Assembly: GCA_946811185.2 (NCBI GenBank)
Contig: OX328105.1
Coordinates: 51,398,845 to 51,462,844 of the forward strand
DNA length: 64,000 nt
Source of the DNA: Hippopus hippopus
Taxonomy: Eukaryota > Mollusca > Bivalvia > Cardiida > Cardiidae
Direction: 5' to 3'
In this document: positions 52,501 to 55,500 of the stretch, in pieces
How the letters are laid out: each line of letters opens with the position of its first letter
Position numbering within the stretch: the first letter of the stretch is position 1
Translations under genes and position numbers: made by a program
The notes under the pieces: generated by a model
Told to the model about the DNA's origin: nothing
The model's input: only the letters and a program-made list of their open reading frames with translations
Databases searched by the model: none

Positions 52501-55500
52501 TGTGTAACTAAATTGTTGAGAAGGAGAGTAATTTGCGGAAAGGTTAGAACTTGGCTAATGAGAAAAAAGTAGAGTGGCAGAGACCAATGCTTTACTATGA
52601 CATGTCGTCGTGCAAAAACTGTGACATTTTATATCATCTCTGTTATTACTGGAGATATTTTCTTTCAAACTCTGACTAGTTGTTAATGATCAAAAGGGAA
52701 ACCGATACAACAGCAGCAGATTACCATCAAAATACTTTTGACACAGTTATGCCCCTTTTTCAACTAAGTATTTACTGAAAAGCAATCTTTTTCTAAAAGC
52801 AACTGCAGCACAGGGTTAACATCTGCATGGGGTACTCTTGTTTAACTCATTCTTAAATGACAGATTTTAGATCTCTCAAATTTACATCATCTACAGACAC
52901 CAAATTCAAAATTGGTTCAAATGAGCCAGTCTCTTTGGAAAGATATAACATATTGTGGAAAAAGGAGAAAATGCTGATAGCGGTTTTCAAAAACATTCTT
53001 TACCAGGGTCGCGAAAACCTGAGATTGTTTGGTTAAGGGTTTAAACATTTGATTGTTTGGTAAAAGGTTGATACAAGGTGGTCTCTGTTTTGTACATTTC
53101 AGGCAGGAGCTAACGGTCCTTATACAAGAGTTAAGGCAGGAGAAAGGTGGATCTTTGTCCGGAATGACGATGGAGGACATAATCAACAAGATTGGGGAGA
53201 AAATAGGGAAACCCAGGACTGCCTCACCCCAAAATCAGGTACAGGTTATCATGCTTGTGTAATTATCTCTACTAAGGAAGTTGTCACACTATTATGGATC
53301 CATGAAATCTTTCTCTGACAACCACATGAATCATGAAGTACTTTGGTCCTTTGACATGCAGAAAATTGACCTGTAGCAAAAGGTTTTGGCCCAGTTCAGC
53401 CTCCACAGCTTGTGCAGGCTGACCTGGGTTGATACTTTTTGCATATGCATTAAGCCCCCCCTTTTCACAATATCAACTGTCTCCGTGGATATGTGGTTCA
53501 GACATCTGCCTGCTGGCTTGTGGCAGGGGGTAAGAGTTTGAGTCCCAGTGAGGGAGTGGTCATTGTGATAATCAAGCGACTGGGCCACCAGCTAGATCAG
53601 TATTTGTTACTGAATGCCTAACTACCTGAGCCTTAGCCTAAAAGCCTAGGACGGGAGATGTAAATGTGTAAGACAGAAGTGTCTCTTTAAACCTTTACCA
53701 TATGATGACACTTTAGACTTGTCCAAATTGAAAGCATTTGCAGACAACAAATCAAAGGTGGTTCAAGGGACAAAATTTGGCTTTGATAGATTAGAAAACA
53801 TTGTGGGGAAAGGAGAAAATGCTGGTAACCAGCATTTTCTCCTTTTCCCACAGTGTTTTCAAAAGCCGTCTCTTTCAGGGTCGTTAAAACTGTGTGGTAA
53901 AGGGTTAAATAAAGGATGACAATACCTTTGATATACACACTCTGTTGTGTATCTGTTGTGAAATAGATTGGTCAAAATCTCATTTTTATACACCGCCGGA
54001 GGCGACGTATGTTGGCGTCATCTTCTCCATCTGTCTGTACATCCGTCCGTCCCTTCGTCCGTCTGTGTGTACTTCCATTTCTTGTGAACGCAACTCCTCC
54101 CACATTTCTTGACGAATTTGGATAAAATTTTCACACAATGTTTCTCATCGTGTGACCTAGCGCTTATTGTCACGGTTTTGCAATTTATAGCTGCGTCATG
54201 GAATAAGGGGGCTTCATGTTATATTTCATTCCATTTCTTGTGAACGCAACTCCTCCCACATTTCTTGACGGATTTGGATGAAATTTTCACACACTGTTTC
54301 TCATCATGTGACCTATGGCATTTTGTCAAGGTTTTGCGATTTATAGCTGCGTTGTGGAAAAAGGGGGCTTCATGTTATATTTCATTCCATTTTTTGTGAA
54401 CGCAACTTCTCCCACATTTCTTGACGGATTTGGATAAAATTTTCACAGAATGTTTCTCATCATGTGACCTAGCGCATATTCTCAAGGTTTTGCAATTCAT
54501 AGCTGCATCATGGAAAAAGGGGGCTTCATGTTATATTTCATTTTTCACCTATATCTCTTTAATTACTGGACATATCTCAACGAATTTGGATGAGATTTTC
54601 ACATATCATGTGACCTAGTGCATATTGTCAGGGTTTTGGAATTTATTGCTGTGTCATGGAAAAAGGGGGCTTCATGTCAAATTTAATTTTTCCATCGATG
54701 TATCTCCAACTATTGGACATAATTTCATGAAACTTCATATTTTTATTGCTTAATCAAAGCCAATGACCAATGAGTCCGTTGTGTGTCCGTCTGTCCATCC
54801 ATCAGTCCGTGTGTAAAGCTTTTAGATCACAAGTAACACAATATATCCATTGAGCTACCCAGGCAGGTGCTAGAAATTCCAACACTTTAGTCTCTATAGC
54901 TAGCTGCTTGAAATAGCAGCCACATGGAGGCGTATATTGTGACGACGGCACTCTTCTTACTAATATAGCAGACATGTTTGACAATAACAACCTTGAAATG
55001 ACAGTCATTTGGGTGTTGTACTTGACTTAAAATTTGAATTTCTCAACAAGGAATACTTCAAAGTAGATATTTAACTCTTTACCAAATGACAAAATTTTAG
55101 ATTTGTCCGAATTAAAAGCATTTGCAGATGACAAAATAAATGTGACTGAAAAATTGAAATTTGTTTTGGGAAGGGTAAAAAAAAAATTGTGGGAAAAGGT
55201 GAAAATGCTGGTTACCAGCATTTTCTCCTTTTCCCACAATGTTTTCAAAAGGCTTCTTTCTCAGGGTCATCAAAAGTTGGGATTGGGTGGTAAAGGGTTA
55301 AGTCAGATACTAAGTATCACAGTGTGTGTGCTTCTGCCAACTTCCGTTATCAAGAAAAAAATTGTATTAGATACAAGTACTTATTTGGTATTTCATTGAT
55401 AAAGGCTGTTGGCGGAAATGTTAAAAATATAGCGATTTATGTGAAAATTTTGATTGTGTTTATTTTCATGCTACAAGGCTTGAAAGAGTTGAAAAATTCA

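Noticed and set aside
53719..53919. Recurrent small frames of the type [15 protein letters not shown]...[12 protein letters not shown] on either strand (also 35243-35533, 43070-43282, 49790-49978, 63030-63284 and others)
   Set aside because: They all coincide with MITE-A copies and change frame, strand and length with the copy; codon-level conservation is not needed to explain the similarity. Treated as repeat translation, not genes.
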